From Streptomyces sp. S4.7 (GTDB lineage: Bacteria > Actinomycetota > Actinomycetes > Streptomycetales > Streptomycetaceae): a stretch of 64,000 nucleotides of DNA. Under the pieces are notes generated by a model. That model had not been told where the DNA came from. It did no database searches and saw nothing but the letters and a program-made list of their open reading frames with translations. The stretch lies in contig NZ_CP048397.1 in assembly GCF_010384365.1 (NCBI RefSeq), positions 3,844,001 through 3,908,000 of the forward strand, read 5' to 3'. Positions 15,249-23,075 of the stretch are shown here, piece after piece. Numbering within the stretch: the stretch's first letter is position 1; the number at the start of each line of letters is the position of its first letter. The position numbers and the translations under genes were made by a program.

Positions 15249-16001
15249 ATGAACGATGTCGATCCCGGGGGCGCCGTGCGGCTGTGGCACGAGAGCGCCC
15301 CCGGCGCGGTGGTGCTCGACGGCTTCCACGCGCTGAAGCACGCGCTGCGGTTCGGGGCGGAGGTGCGGGTGGCCCTGACGAGCGACAAGGAGTCCGTGCT
15401 CGCCCTCGCGGCCGAACTCGCCGACGATCTGACCGGCACGCTGCGGCGCTCCGTCGTGGAAGTGCCGGCGGAGGCACTGCGGCAGCTGGTGCCGAAGGTG
15501 CACCCCACGCGGGTGATGGCCCTGGCCGTCAGGCGGGGGCGCACGGACAATCTGGCCGCGTTGGCGGCGGCGCCCCGGCGCTCGCCGGTCGTCGTGCTCG
15601 ACAATCCGCGCAATCTCGGGAACGTCGGTGCCGTGGTGCGGCTCGCGGCCGGTTTCGGGGCGACGGGGGTGGTGACGACCGGGGATCTCGATCCATGGCA
15701 TCCGAACGCCGTCCGCGCGGGCGCCGGGCTGCACTTCGCCACCGCGGTGGAGCGGCTGACCCTCGACGCGTTCCCCCCGGGCCCGCTGTACGCGCTGGCT
15801 CCGGAGGGCGACGACATCCGCTCGGTGACCGTCCCCGACGACGCGCTGCTGGCCTTCGGCTCCGAACGGCACGGGCTCTCCCCCGAACTGCGGGCGCGGG
15901 CCGACGCGTTGCTGGCCCTGCCGATGCGGCCCCAGGTCTCCAGCTACAACCTCGCCACCAGCGTGGCCATGACCCTCTTCCACTGGGGCGGTCCGAACTG
16001 A
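15249..16001 (+). CDS. SpoU/TrmH-family RNA 2'-O-methyltransferase
   Basis: 250 residues. It transfers methyl from SAM to a ribose 2'-OH in rRNA or tRNA. The SPOUT-knot motifs are clear: NPRNLGNVGAVVR (motif 1), LLAFGSERHGLS (motif 2) and VSSYNLATSVAM (motif 3). The N-terminal part is a short substrate-binding domain. The start looks leaderless, with TACGCT at 15237-15242 six bases ahead of the ATG. The RNA target cannot be told from the sequence. Confidence 0.9.
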   Translation: MNDVDPGGAVRLWHESAPGAVVLDGFHALKHALRFGAEVRVALTSDKESVLALAAELADDLTGTLRRSVVEVPAEALRQLVPKVHPTRVMALAVRRGRTDNLAALAAAPRRSPVVVLDNPRNLGNVGAVVRLAAGFGATGVVTTGDLDPWHPNAVRAGAGLHFATAVERLTLDAFPPGPLYALAPEGDDIRSVTVPDDALLAFGSERHGLSPELRARADALLALPMRPQVSSYNLATSVAMTLFHWGGPN

Positions 16002-16007
16002 CCCGCG

Positions 16008-16031
16008 CCCGGCCGCCGTTGGACGGCCGGG
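16008..16031. terminator. Terminator between the RNA methyltransferase and paaN
   Basis: A perfect 8-base stem (CCCGGCCG with CGGCCGGG) with an 8-base loop lies between convergent genes. Confidence 0.6.
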
Positions 16032-16051
16032 CCCCGGATCGTGTCCGGGCC

Positions 16052-17761
16052 TCAGCCCTGGCGGCGGACCTCCACCGTGCGGAAGCGGTTGGCCACGAAG
16101 GCCGCGTCGCACAGCGCCGCGTTCGCCGCCGGGTTGCCGCCGGAGCCGTGGAAGTCGGAGAAGGCAGCCGTCTGGTTCACATAGACGCCGCCCGTCAGAT
16201 TCAGCGAGAGCTGGGCCAGCTCCTCCAGACAGACGTCCTCGACGGCGCGCTCCGTCTCCGCCGAGGTCGTGTACGCGCCGACCGTCATCGCGCCCTTGTC
16301 GCGCACCGTGCGGCGCAGCAGCTCCAGCGCCTCCTCGGTCGAGTCCACGGCGACGGCGAACGAGACCGGGCCGAAGCACTCGGCGAGATACGGCGCCTCG
16401 GAGCCGTTCCCCCCTGCCGCCGCGTCCCACTGCTTGCGCGAGCCGTCGGACTTCACGATCGCCGGTGTGCGTACCACCGCGTCCGGGAAGTCCGGGTTGG
16501 CGATCTCGCGTGAGGCGAGCGCCACATCGCCCAGATCGGCGGCGGCGTCCAGCCTCGCCTTCACGTCCGGGTTGACCAGCGCGCCCAGCAGACCGTTGGC
16601 GCGGGCGTCGTCGCCGAGCAGACCGCTCACCGAGGCCGCCAGGTCGGCGACCACCTCGTCGTACGACTTCGGGCCCGCGTCCGTCGTGATGCCGTCGCGC
16701 GGGATGAGCAGATTCTGCGGGGTGGTGCACATCTGGCCGCTGTAGAGGGAGAGCGAGAAGGCCAGATTGGCCAGCATGCCCTTGTAGTCGTCGGTGGAGT
16801 CCACGAGGACCGTGTTGACGCCGGCCTTCTCCGTGTAGACCTGCGCCTGGCGGGCGTTGGTCTCCAGCCAGTCGCCGAAGGCGGTGGACCCCGTGTAGTC
16901 GATGATCCTGACCTCGGGCCGGACCGCCAGGGTCTTGGCGATGCCCTCGCCGGGGCGCTCGGCGGCCAGCGCGACGAGATTCGGGTCGAAGCCGGACTCG
17001 GCGAGGACCTCGCGGGCCACCAGCACCGTGAGGGCGAGGGGCAGCACCGCGCGCGGGTGCGGCTTGACGAGGACCGGATTGCCGGTGGCCAGCGAGGCGA
17101 ACAGGCCCGGATAGCCGTTCCACGTGGGGAAGGTGTTGCAGCCGATCAGCAGTGAGACGCCGCGCGGCGCGGCGGCGAAGGACTTCCGCAGCTCCAGGGG
17201 ATCGCGCTTGCCCTGCGGCTTCGACCAGTCGGCCTCGGCGGGGGTGCGGGTCTGCTCCTGATACGCGTACGCCACCGCCTCCAGACCGCGGTCCTGCGCG
17301 TGCGGCCCGCCCGCCTGGAACGCCATCATGAAGGCCTGGCCGCTGGTGTGCATCACGGCGTGGGCGAACTCGTGGGTGCGGGCGCTGATCCGGGCCAGGA
17401 TCTCCAGGCTGACCAGGGCGCGCGTCTCGGGTCCCGCCGCGCGCCAGGCGCCCATGCCCGCGCGCATGGCGGGCAGCAGGACGTCCACGTCCGCGTGCGG
17501 ATACTCCACGCCGAGCTCCGGGCCGTACGGCGACCTCTCGCCGCCCGTCCAGCCGTCGGTGCCCGGCTGGTCCAGGTCGATACGGGTGCCGTGCAGAGCC
17601 TTGAACGCGGCCAGGCCGTCGGCCGGCGCGCTCTCGCCGTACGCCTTCGGGTGCTCGGGGTGCGGCGACCAGTAGGCGCGCGTACGGATCGCGTCGAGGG
17701 CCCGGTCGAGCGTGGGCCGGTGCTTCTCGTTGAGCTGCTGGGGGCTGAGCTGGGCGGCCAT
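16052..17761 (-). CDS. paaN: Phenylacetate degradation aldehyde dehydrogenase PaaN
   Basis: 569 residues, the long form of the PaaN family. It is an NAD(P)+-dependent aldehyde dehydrogenase-fold enzyme placed in ring cleavage/oxidation of the phenylacetate pathway. Visible are IDYTGSTAFGDWL (the cofactor loop), LSLYSGQMCTTPQN with the catalytic Cys in the SGQMCT context, and ECFGPVSFAVAV. ATG 17761 is preceded by GAGGAG about 10 bases upstream. It is divergent from paaH, and the shared intergenic region has a PaaR site. Confidence 0.92.
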   Translation of the reverse strand: MAAQLSPQQLNEKHRPTLDRALDAIRTRAYWSPHPEHPKAYGESAPADGLAAFKALHGTRIDLDQPGTDGWTGGERSPYGPELGVEYPHADVDVLLPAMRAGMGAWRAAGPETRALVSLEILARISARTHEFAHAVMHTSGQAFMMAFQAGGPHAQDRGLEAVAYAYQEQTRTPAEADWSKPQGKRDPLELRKSFAAAPRGVSLLIGCNTFPTWNGYPGLFASLATGNPVLVKPHPRAVLPLALTVLVAREVLAESGFDPNLVALAAERPGEGIAKTLAVRPEVRIIDYTGSTAFGDWLETNARQAQVYTEKAGVNTVLVDSTDDYKGMLANLAFSLSLYSGQMCTTPQNLLIPRDGITTDAGPKSYDEVVADLAASVSGLLGDDARANGLLGALVNPDVKARLDAAADLGDVALASREIANPDFPDAVVRTPAIVKSDGSRKQWDAAAGGNGSEAPYLAECFGPVSFAVAVDSTEEALELLRRTVRDKGAMTVGAYTTSAETERAVEDVCLEELAQLSLNLTGGVYVNQTAAFSDFHGSGGNPAANAALCDAAFVANRFRTVEVRRQG

Positions 17762-17842
17762 GACTGACCAACTCCTCGTCGAGCTGGGCGGGAGGGGGAC
17801 AAGTGGGACAGCGGGACACGGGCAACGGACAGAGTTAGAGTA

Positions 17843-17860
17843 ACCGAACGATCGGTCGGG
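17843..17860. promoter_or_regulatory. PaaR operator 2 (between paaN and paaH)
   Basis: It reads ACCGAACGATCGGTCGGG, 17 of 18 bases identical to operator 1. It lies in the 243-base region between the divergent paaN and paaH genes and so can control both. Confidence 0.8.
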
Positions 17861-18004
17861 ACAAGGGGGGCTGTGGAAAACCCGTGTCTTCCCGCCGTCG
17901 TGGACGGTTCCGTTCCGGTCAGTTCCGGCGGATCGGCGCCCGGGACCGGACTCCTTGCGGAGGTCCCGTACCGCGGCGGAAGTTCATACAGGAGGATCGG
18001 TTTC

Positions 18005-19537
18005 ATGACTGCAATCGAGCGCTCCCGCGTCGTCGCGGTGGTCGGCACCGGCACGATGGGACAGGGAATCGCCCAGGTGGCCCTTGTCGCCGGCCATCCG
18101 GTGCGCCTCTACGACGCCCTGCCGGGCCGCGCCCAACAGGCGGCCGAGGCCGTCGGAGCCCGGCTCGACCGGCTGGCCGAGAAGGGCAGGCTGGACGCCG
18201 GGGCCCGCGACAGCGCCAAGGCCCGGCTGCTCCCCGCCGCCGAACTGTCCGAACTCGCCGACGCCGCACTCGTCGTGGAAGCCGTGCTGGAACAACTGGC
18301 GGTCAAACAGGAGCTGTTCGCCGCGCTGGAGGACATCGTCGCCGACGACTGCCTGCTCGCCACCAACACCTCCTCCCTCTCCGTCACGGCCGTCGCCGGC
18401 GCCCTGCGCCACCCGGGCCGCTTCGTCGGCCTGCACTTCTTCAACCCCGCGCCGCTCCTGCCGCTCGTCGAGGTGGTCAGCGGCCACGCGACCGACGAGA
18501 CGGCGGCCACGCGCGCGTGGGCGACAGCGGCGGCGTGGGGCAAGACACCGGTGCGCTGCGCGGACACCCCCGGCTTCATCGTGAACCGCGTCGCCCGCCC
18601 CTACTACGCCGAGGCGCTGCGCCTGTACGAGGAGCGGGCCGCCGACCCCGCGACCATCGACGCCGTCCTGCGCGAGTCGGGCGGCTTCCGGATGGGCCCC
18701 TTCGAGCTGACCGATCTCATCGGCCAGGACGTCAACGAGGCGGTCACCCGCTCCGTCTGGGAATCCTTCTACCAGGACGCCAAGTTCACGCCCTCGCTCG
18801 CCCAGCGGCGCCTCGTCGAGTCCGGCGGGCTCGGCCGCAAGTCGGGCCGGGGCTGGTTCTCCTACGAGGACGGCGCCCCCGCCCCCGTACCGCACACCGC
18901 GCCGCCCGCCGACCCTCCGTCGTCCGTGGTCGTCCAGGGCGAGCTGTTCGCGGCGGGCGTGCTGCCCGAGCTGATCGAAGAGGCCGGGATCGGGGTCATG
19001 CGCAAGGAGGACGCCGTCCCCGGATTCCCCGGCTGGCTCGAACTGCCCTGCGGCACACGGCTCTTCCTCACGGACGGCGAGGCCGCGGACAACTCCGACC
19101 TCCGGCTGATCCACTTCGACCTCGCGCTCGACTACCGCACCGCGACGCGGATAGCCCTGGCGCCGTCCGCCACGGTGGCCGAGGAGTCCCTCCGTACGGC
19201 CGTCGGCCTCTTCCAGGCGCTCGGCAAGCAGGTCAGTGTGATCGCCGACGTCCCCGGCATGATCGTGGGCCGTACGGTCGCCATGCTCGTCGACTTCGCG
19301 CTCGACGCCGAGGCACGCGGCGTCGCGGCGGCCGAGGACATCGACACCGCGATGCGGCTCGGGGTGAACTACCCGCGCGGGCCGCTCGACTGGGGCGCGG
19401 AGCTGGGCGCCGACCGCACGCTGTATCTGCTGGAGCGGCTGCACGAGGAGTATCCGTCCGGCCGGTACGCCGCCTCGCAGGCGCTGCGCCGACGCGCCGC
19501 CGCCGAGGTCGCGTCGTCGGAAGGGGCGGGCTCATGA
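18005..19537 (+). CDS. paaH: 3-hydroxyacyl-CoA dehydrogenase, PaaH type (tandem C-terminal domains)
   Basis: 510 residues. It oxidises a 3-hydroxyacyl-CoA (3-hydroxyadipyl-CoA in the phenylacetate pathway) with NAD+. VVGTGTMGQGIAQ (residues 11-23) is the Rossmann loop, FVGLHFFNPAPLLPLVEV is the family signature with the catalytic His, and TPGFIVNRVARPY follows. A first C-terminal helical domain ends near 295. A second copy (about 300-500, VPGMIVGRTVAMLVDFALD) makes this the long two-domain PaaH form. ATG 18005 has GGAGG at 17991-17995. The stop overlaps the TetR gene as ATGA. Confidence 0.9.
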   Translation: MTAIERSRVVAVVGTGTMGQGIAQVALVAGHPVRLYDALPGRAQQAAEAVGARLDRLAEKGRLDAGARDSAKARLLPAAELSELADAALVVEAVLEQLAVKQELFAALEDIVADDCLLATNTSSLSVTAVAGALRHPGRFVGLHFFNPAPLLPLVEVVSGHATDETAATRAWATAAAWGKTPVRCADTPGFIVNRVARPYYAEALRLYEERAADPATIDAVLRESGGFRMGPFELTDLIGQDVNEAVTRSVWESFYQDAKFTPSLAQRRLVESGGLGRKSGRGWFSYEDGAPAPVPHTAPPADPPSSVVVQGELFAAGVLPELIEEAGIGVMRKEDAVPGFPGWLELPCGTRLFLTDGEAADNSDLRLIHFDLALDYRTATRIALAPSATVAEESLRTAVGLFQALGKQVSVIADVPGMIVGRTVAMLVDFALDAEARGVAAAEDIDTAMRLGVNYPRGPLDWGAELGADRTLYLLERLHEEYPSGRYAASQALRRRAAAEVASSEGAGS

Positions 19538-20130
19538 CGACCGCCAAGCGGGACACCTACACCCCGGAGACACTGCTGACCGTCGCGGTCGGCGTCTTCA
19601 ACGAACGCGGCTACGACGGCACGTCCATGGAACATCTGTCGAAAGCCGCCGGTATCTCCAAGTCCTCGATCTACCACCATGTGGCGGGCAAGGAGGAACT
19701 GCTGCGCCGCGCGGTCAGCCGGGCCATCGACGGCCTCTTCGGGATCCTCGACGAGCCGGGCGCCGGGCGGGGCAGGGCCATCGAGCGCGTCGAGTACGTG
19801 ACGCGCCGCACGGTCGAGGTCCTGATGGCGGAGCTGCCCTATGTGACGCTGCTGCTGCGGGTGCGCGGGAACACCAACACCGAGCGCTGGGCGATGGAGC
19901 GGCGGCGGGAGTTCGACCAGCGGGTCGCCGATCTGCTCAAGGCGGCGGCGAACGACGGGGACCTCCGCGCGGACATGGACATCCGGCTGGCGACGCGGCT
20001 GCTCTTCGGCATGATCAACTCGCTGGTGGAGTGGTACCGCCCGCAGTCGGCCGGCGGCTACGACAGCGACCAGGTGGCCGAGGCGGTCGTACGGATGGCG
20101 TTCGACGGGCTCCGCACGGAATCGGCGTAG
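19534..20130 (+). CDS. paaR: TetR-family repressor, probable PaaR
   Basis: 198 residues. The N-terminal helix-turn-helix is clear (VFNERGYDGTSMEHLSKAAGISKSSIYHHVAGKEELL, residues 22-58), and the rest is an all-alpha ligand domain. It is co-transcribed with paaH by a 4-base overlap. Together with the three matching palindromes in this window, this makes it the likely phenylacetyl-CoA-responsive repressor of the paa genes. The name rests on context and operator shape, not on a diagnostic residue. Confidence 0.85.
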   Translation: MTTAKRDTYTPETLLTVAVGVFNERGYDGTSMEHLSKAAGISKSSIYHHVAGKEELLRRAVSRAIDGLFGILDEPGAGRGRAIERVEYVTRRTVEVLMAELPYVTLLLRVRGNTNTERWAMERRREFDQRVADLLKAAANDGDLRADMDIRLATRLLFGMINSLVEWYRPQSAGGYDSDQVAEAVVRMAFDGLRTESA

Positions 20131-20174
20131 CGCTTCCGGGCGCCCTCGCGGGGCAGGGCACGCCCGCCGCCCGG

Positions 20175-20690
20175 TCAGGGCGCGGGCGGCGGAGCCTGCT
20201 GGTCGAGGTCGGTCTCCTCGAAGACCAGCAGGGTGCGCGTGGACAGCACCTCGGGGATCGACTGGAGGCGTGTGAGGACCAGCTCGCGCAGTGTCCGGTT
20301 GTCCGGGGCGTGCACCAGCAGCAGCACGTCGAAATCGCCGCTGACCAGGGCGATGTGCGTGGCTCCCGGCAGCTCCTGGAGCTGTTCGCGCACGGTGCGC
20401 CACGAGTTCTGCACGATCTTGAGCGTGATGTACGCGGAGGCGCCCTGACCTGCCCGTTCGTGGTTGATCCTGGCGCCGAACCCGCGGATGACACGGTCCT
20501 CGATGAGCCGGTTGATCCGGGCGTACGCGTTGGCACGGGAGACATGGACACGCTCGGCCACGGACCGTATCGAGGCGCGGCCGTCGGTCTGCAGGATGCG
20601 CAGGATGTCCCGGTCGATCGCGTCCAGCGGCCGGGGCGGGAGCTCCTGCCCGGTGCGCTCCCAGTCCTCGGCCATTTGTTCAGCCGCCAT
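20175..20690 (-). CDS. bkdR: Lrp/AsnC-family regulator, BkdR-like
   Basis: 171 residues. An N-terminal HTH (DAIDRDILRILQTDGRASIRSVAERVHVSRANAYARI) is followed by the RAM ligand/oligomer domain (VSGDFDVLLLVHA). ATG 20690 is preferred because GAGGTGG lies upstream. It is divergent from a 2-oxoacid dehydrogenase operon, the position of bkdR in Streptomyces, where an Lrp regulator controls branched-chain 2-oxoacid dehydrogenase genes. Confidence 0.85.
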   Translation of the reverse strand: MAAEQMAEDWERTGQELPPRPLDAIDRDILRILQTDGRASIRSVAERVHVSRANAYARINRLIEDRVIRGFGARINHERAGQGASAYITLKIVQNSWRTVREQLQELPGATHIALVSGDFDVLLLVHAPDNRTLRELVLTRLQSIPEVLSTRTLLVFEETDLDQQAPPPAP

Positions 20691-20773
20691 GTCCCCCACC
20701 TCTCCGCTTGTGGACGCCTTGTGCCCATCTCAGGCTGTGCAGAACCGTTTGTCCACAGGCTGAAGCCGCCAGT

Positions 20774-20786
20774 AGCCAAAATGGCT
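20774..20786. promoter_or_regulatory. Short palindrome, candidate Lrp/BkdR site
   Basis: AGCCAAAATGGCT is an inverted repeat of AGCCA/TGGCT around AAA in the divergent lrp-E1alpha intergenic region, five bases from the PaaR-type site. Lrp proteins often bind such short, AT-centred palindromes. The assignment is inferred from position. Confidence 0.4.
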
Positions 20787-20791
20787 CGGCA

Positions 20792-20809
20792 ACCGAACAA
20801 TCGGTAGGT
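20792..20809. promoter_or_regulatory. PaaR operator 3 (upstream of the 2-oxoacid dehydrogenase operon)
   Basis: It reads ACCGAACAATCGGTAGGT, 16 of 18 bases identical to operator 1 at paaA. It is 57 bases ahead of the TTG start of the E1alpha gene. Confidence 0.7.
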
Positions 20810-20865
20810 GAGGCGCACCACACTCATGCGCCGCCCATGCCCGCTCCCATGAGGAGGTGCACGCG

Positions 20866-22047
20866 TTGAAGAAGAGCAGCACGACGGTCCAGGAGCCCCC
20901 GGGTGCCGTCGTCCACCGGTCCACCCCGCCCCCGGCGTGGCAGCCCCGCACGGACCCCGCCCCGTTGCTCCCCGACCGCGAGCCGTACCGCGTGCTGGGT
21001 ACGGAAGCCGTGGCGGACGCCGACCCCGAGCTGCTGCTGCGGCTCTACGCGGAGCTGGTCCGCGGCCGTCGGTTCAACGCGCAGGCCACCGCCCTCACCA
21101 AGCAGGGCCGACTGGCCGTCTACCCGTCGAGCACCGGTCAGGAGGCCTGCGAGGTCGCCGCGGCCCTGGTGCTCCAGGAGCAGGACTGGCTCTTTCCCAG
21201 CTACCGCGACACCCTCGCCGTCGTGGCGCGCGGCCTCGACCCCGTCCAGGCCCTCACGCTGCTGCGCGGCGACTGGCACACGGGCTACGACCCGCGCGAG
21301 CACCGCATCGCCCCGCTCTCCACACCGCTGGCCACCCAGCTGCCGCACGCCGTGGGGCTGGCGCACGCCGCGCGTCTGAAGGGTGACGACGTGGTCGCGC
21401 TCGCCCTGGTCGGCGACGGCGGCACCAGCGAGGGCGACTTCCACGAGGCGCTGAACTTCGCCGCCGTATGGAATGCCCCGGTCGTCTTCCTCGTGCAGAA
21501 CAACGGCTTCGCCATCTCCGTCCCCCTCGCCAAGCAGACCGCGGCGCCGTCGCTGGCCCACAAGGCCGTCGGCTACGGAATGCCGGGCAGGCTGGTCGAC
21601 GGGAACGACGCGCCGGCGGTGCACGCGGTGCTCGCCGAGGCCGTGCGGCGGGCCAGGAGCGGTGGCGGCCCGACGCTCATCGAGGCCGTGACCTACCGCA
21701 TCGAGGCGCACACGAACGCGGACGACGCGACGCGCTACCGCGGTGACGCCGAGGTCGAGGCGTGGCGCGCGCACGACCCGGTCCGGCTGCTGGAGCACGA
21801 GCTGACGGAGCGCGGGATGCTCGACGAGGGCGGGATCAGAAGGGCGGCCGAGGACGCCGACGCGATGGCCGCGCGGCTGCGCGACCGGATGAACGCCGAT
21901 CCGGAGCTGGAGCCCATGGACATCTTCGCGCACATCTACGCCGAGCAGACCTCGCAACTGCACGAGCAGGCCGTTCAGTTGCGGGCCGAGCTGGACGCGT
22001 CGGCCGAGCCGGCCGACGACGCACGCGGACAGGGAGAGGCGCGATGA
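20866..22047 (+). CDS. bkdA: 2-oxoacid dehydrogenase E1 component alpha subunit (branched-chain type)
   Basis: 393 residues if started at TTG 20866, which GAGGAGG precedes by 8 bases. The GTG at 20857 overlaps that Shine-Dalgarno element. E1alpha binds thiamine diphosphate through GDGGTSEGDFHEALNF...QNNGFAIS, and the phosphorylation-loop region YRIEAHTNADDATRYR is present. It decarboxylates a 2-oxoacid (branched-chain or pyruvate) together with E1beta. It is the first gene of a three-gene operon with overlapping stop and start codons. The substrate is suggested by the neighbouring Lrp gene and is not certain. Confidence 0.88.
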   Translation: MKKSSTTVQEPPGAVVHRSTPPPAWQPRTDPAPLLPDREPYRVLGTEAVADADPELLLRLYAELVRGRRFNAQATALTKQGRLAVYPSSTGQEACEVAAALVLQEQDWLFPSYRDTLAVVARGLDPVQALTLLRGDWHTGYDPREHRIAPLSTPLATQLPHAVGLAHAARLKGDDVVALALVGDGGTSEGDFHEALNFAAVWNAPVVFLVQNNGFAISVPLAKQTAAPSLAHKAVGYGMPGRLVDGNDAPAVHAVLAEAVRRARSGGGPTLIEAVTYRIEAHTNADDATRYRGDAEVEAWRAHDPVRLLEHELTERGMLDEGGIRRAAEDADAMAARLRDRMNADPELEPMDIFAHIYAEQTSQLHEQAVQLRAELDASAEPADDARGQGEAR

Positions 22048-23075
22048 CCACCGTTGCCGCCACGGCCGCGAAGACCGCCAGGGCGGCGAAGCCCGCCACG
22101 ATGGCGCAGGCGTTGCAGCGCGCGATGCGCGACGCGATGGCCGAGGACCCGGCCGTGCACGTCCTCGGAGAGGACGTCGGCGCGCTCGGCGGAGTCTTCC
22201 GGGTCACCGACGGACTCGCCGCCGAGTTCGGCGAGGACCGCTGCACGGACACACCGCTGGCCGAGGCCGGCATCCTCGGGACGGCCGTCGGCATGGCCAT
22301 GTACGGGCTGCGGCCCGTCGTGGAGATGCAGTTCGACGCCTTCGCCTATCCGGCGTTCGAGCAGCTGACCAGCCATGTCGCCAAGATGCGCAACCGCACG
22401 CGGGGCGCGCTGCCGATGCCGATCACCATCCGTGTGCCGTACGGCGGCGGGATCGGCGGTGTCGAGCACCACAGCGACTCCTCCGAGGCGTACTACATGG
22501 CGACGCCCGGCCTGCATGTCGTCACCCCGGCGACGGTCGACGACGCGTACGGGCTGCTGCGGGCCGCCATCGCCTCCGACGACCCGGTGGTCTTCCTGGA
22601 GCCCAAGCGGCTGTACTGGTCGAAGGCGCAGTGGTCGCCCGAGGCGCCGGCCACGGTGGAGCCGATCGGCCGGGCCGTCGTGCGGCGGACGGGACTGAGC
22701 GCCACGCTCGTCACGTACGGCCCCTCCCTCACGGTCTGTCTGGAGGCGGCGGAGGCGGCGCGCGCGGAGGGCTGGGACCTGGAAGTGGTGGATCTGCGCT
22801 CGCTGGTGCCCTTCGACGACGAGACGGTCATCGCCTCCGTACGGCGCACGGGGCGTGCCGTGGTCGTCCATGAGTCCAACGGTTTCGGCGGGCCCGGCGG
22901 GGAGATCGCCGCCCGGATCAGCGAGCGGTGCTTCCACCATCTGGAGGCCCCGGTCCTGCGGGTCGCCGGATTCGACATCCCGTATCCGCCGCCGATGCTG
23001 GAACAGCACCATCTGCCGGGTGTGGACCGGGTGCTGGACGCGGTCGCGCGGCTTCAGTGGGAGGCGGACAGCTGA
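22044..23075 (+). CDS. bkdB: 2-oxoacid dehydrogenase E1 component beta subunit
   Basis: 343 residues, transketolase-type beta subunit. VLGEDVGALGGVFRVTDGL near residues 40-60, PYGGGIGGVEHHSDS and the C-terminal domain beginning VTYGPSLTVCLEA are typical. The N-terminus has an extra 15-residue Ala/Thr/Lys-rich segment. It is coupled to the alpha gene (ATGA) and to the E2 gene (TGATG), so the three subunits are made together. Confidence 0.9.
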   Translation: MTTVAATAAKTARAAKPATMAQALQRAMRDAMAEDPAVHVLGEDVGALGGVFRVTDGLAAEFGEDRCTDTPLAEAGILGTAVGMAMYGLRPVVEMQFDAFAYPAFEQLTSHVAKMRNRTRGALPMPITIRVPYGGGIGGVEHHSDSSEAYYMATPGLHVVTPATVDDAYGLLRAAIASDDPVVFLEPKRLYWSKAQWSPEAPATVEPIGRAVVRRTGLSATLVTYGPSLTVCLEAAEAARAEGWDLEVVDLRSLVPFDDETVIASVRRTGRAVVVHESNGFGGPGGEIAARISERCFHHLEAPVLRVAGFDIPYPPPMLEQHHLPGVDRVLDAVARLQWEADS

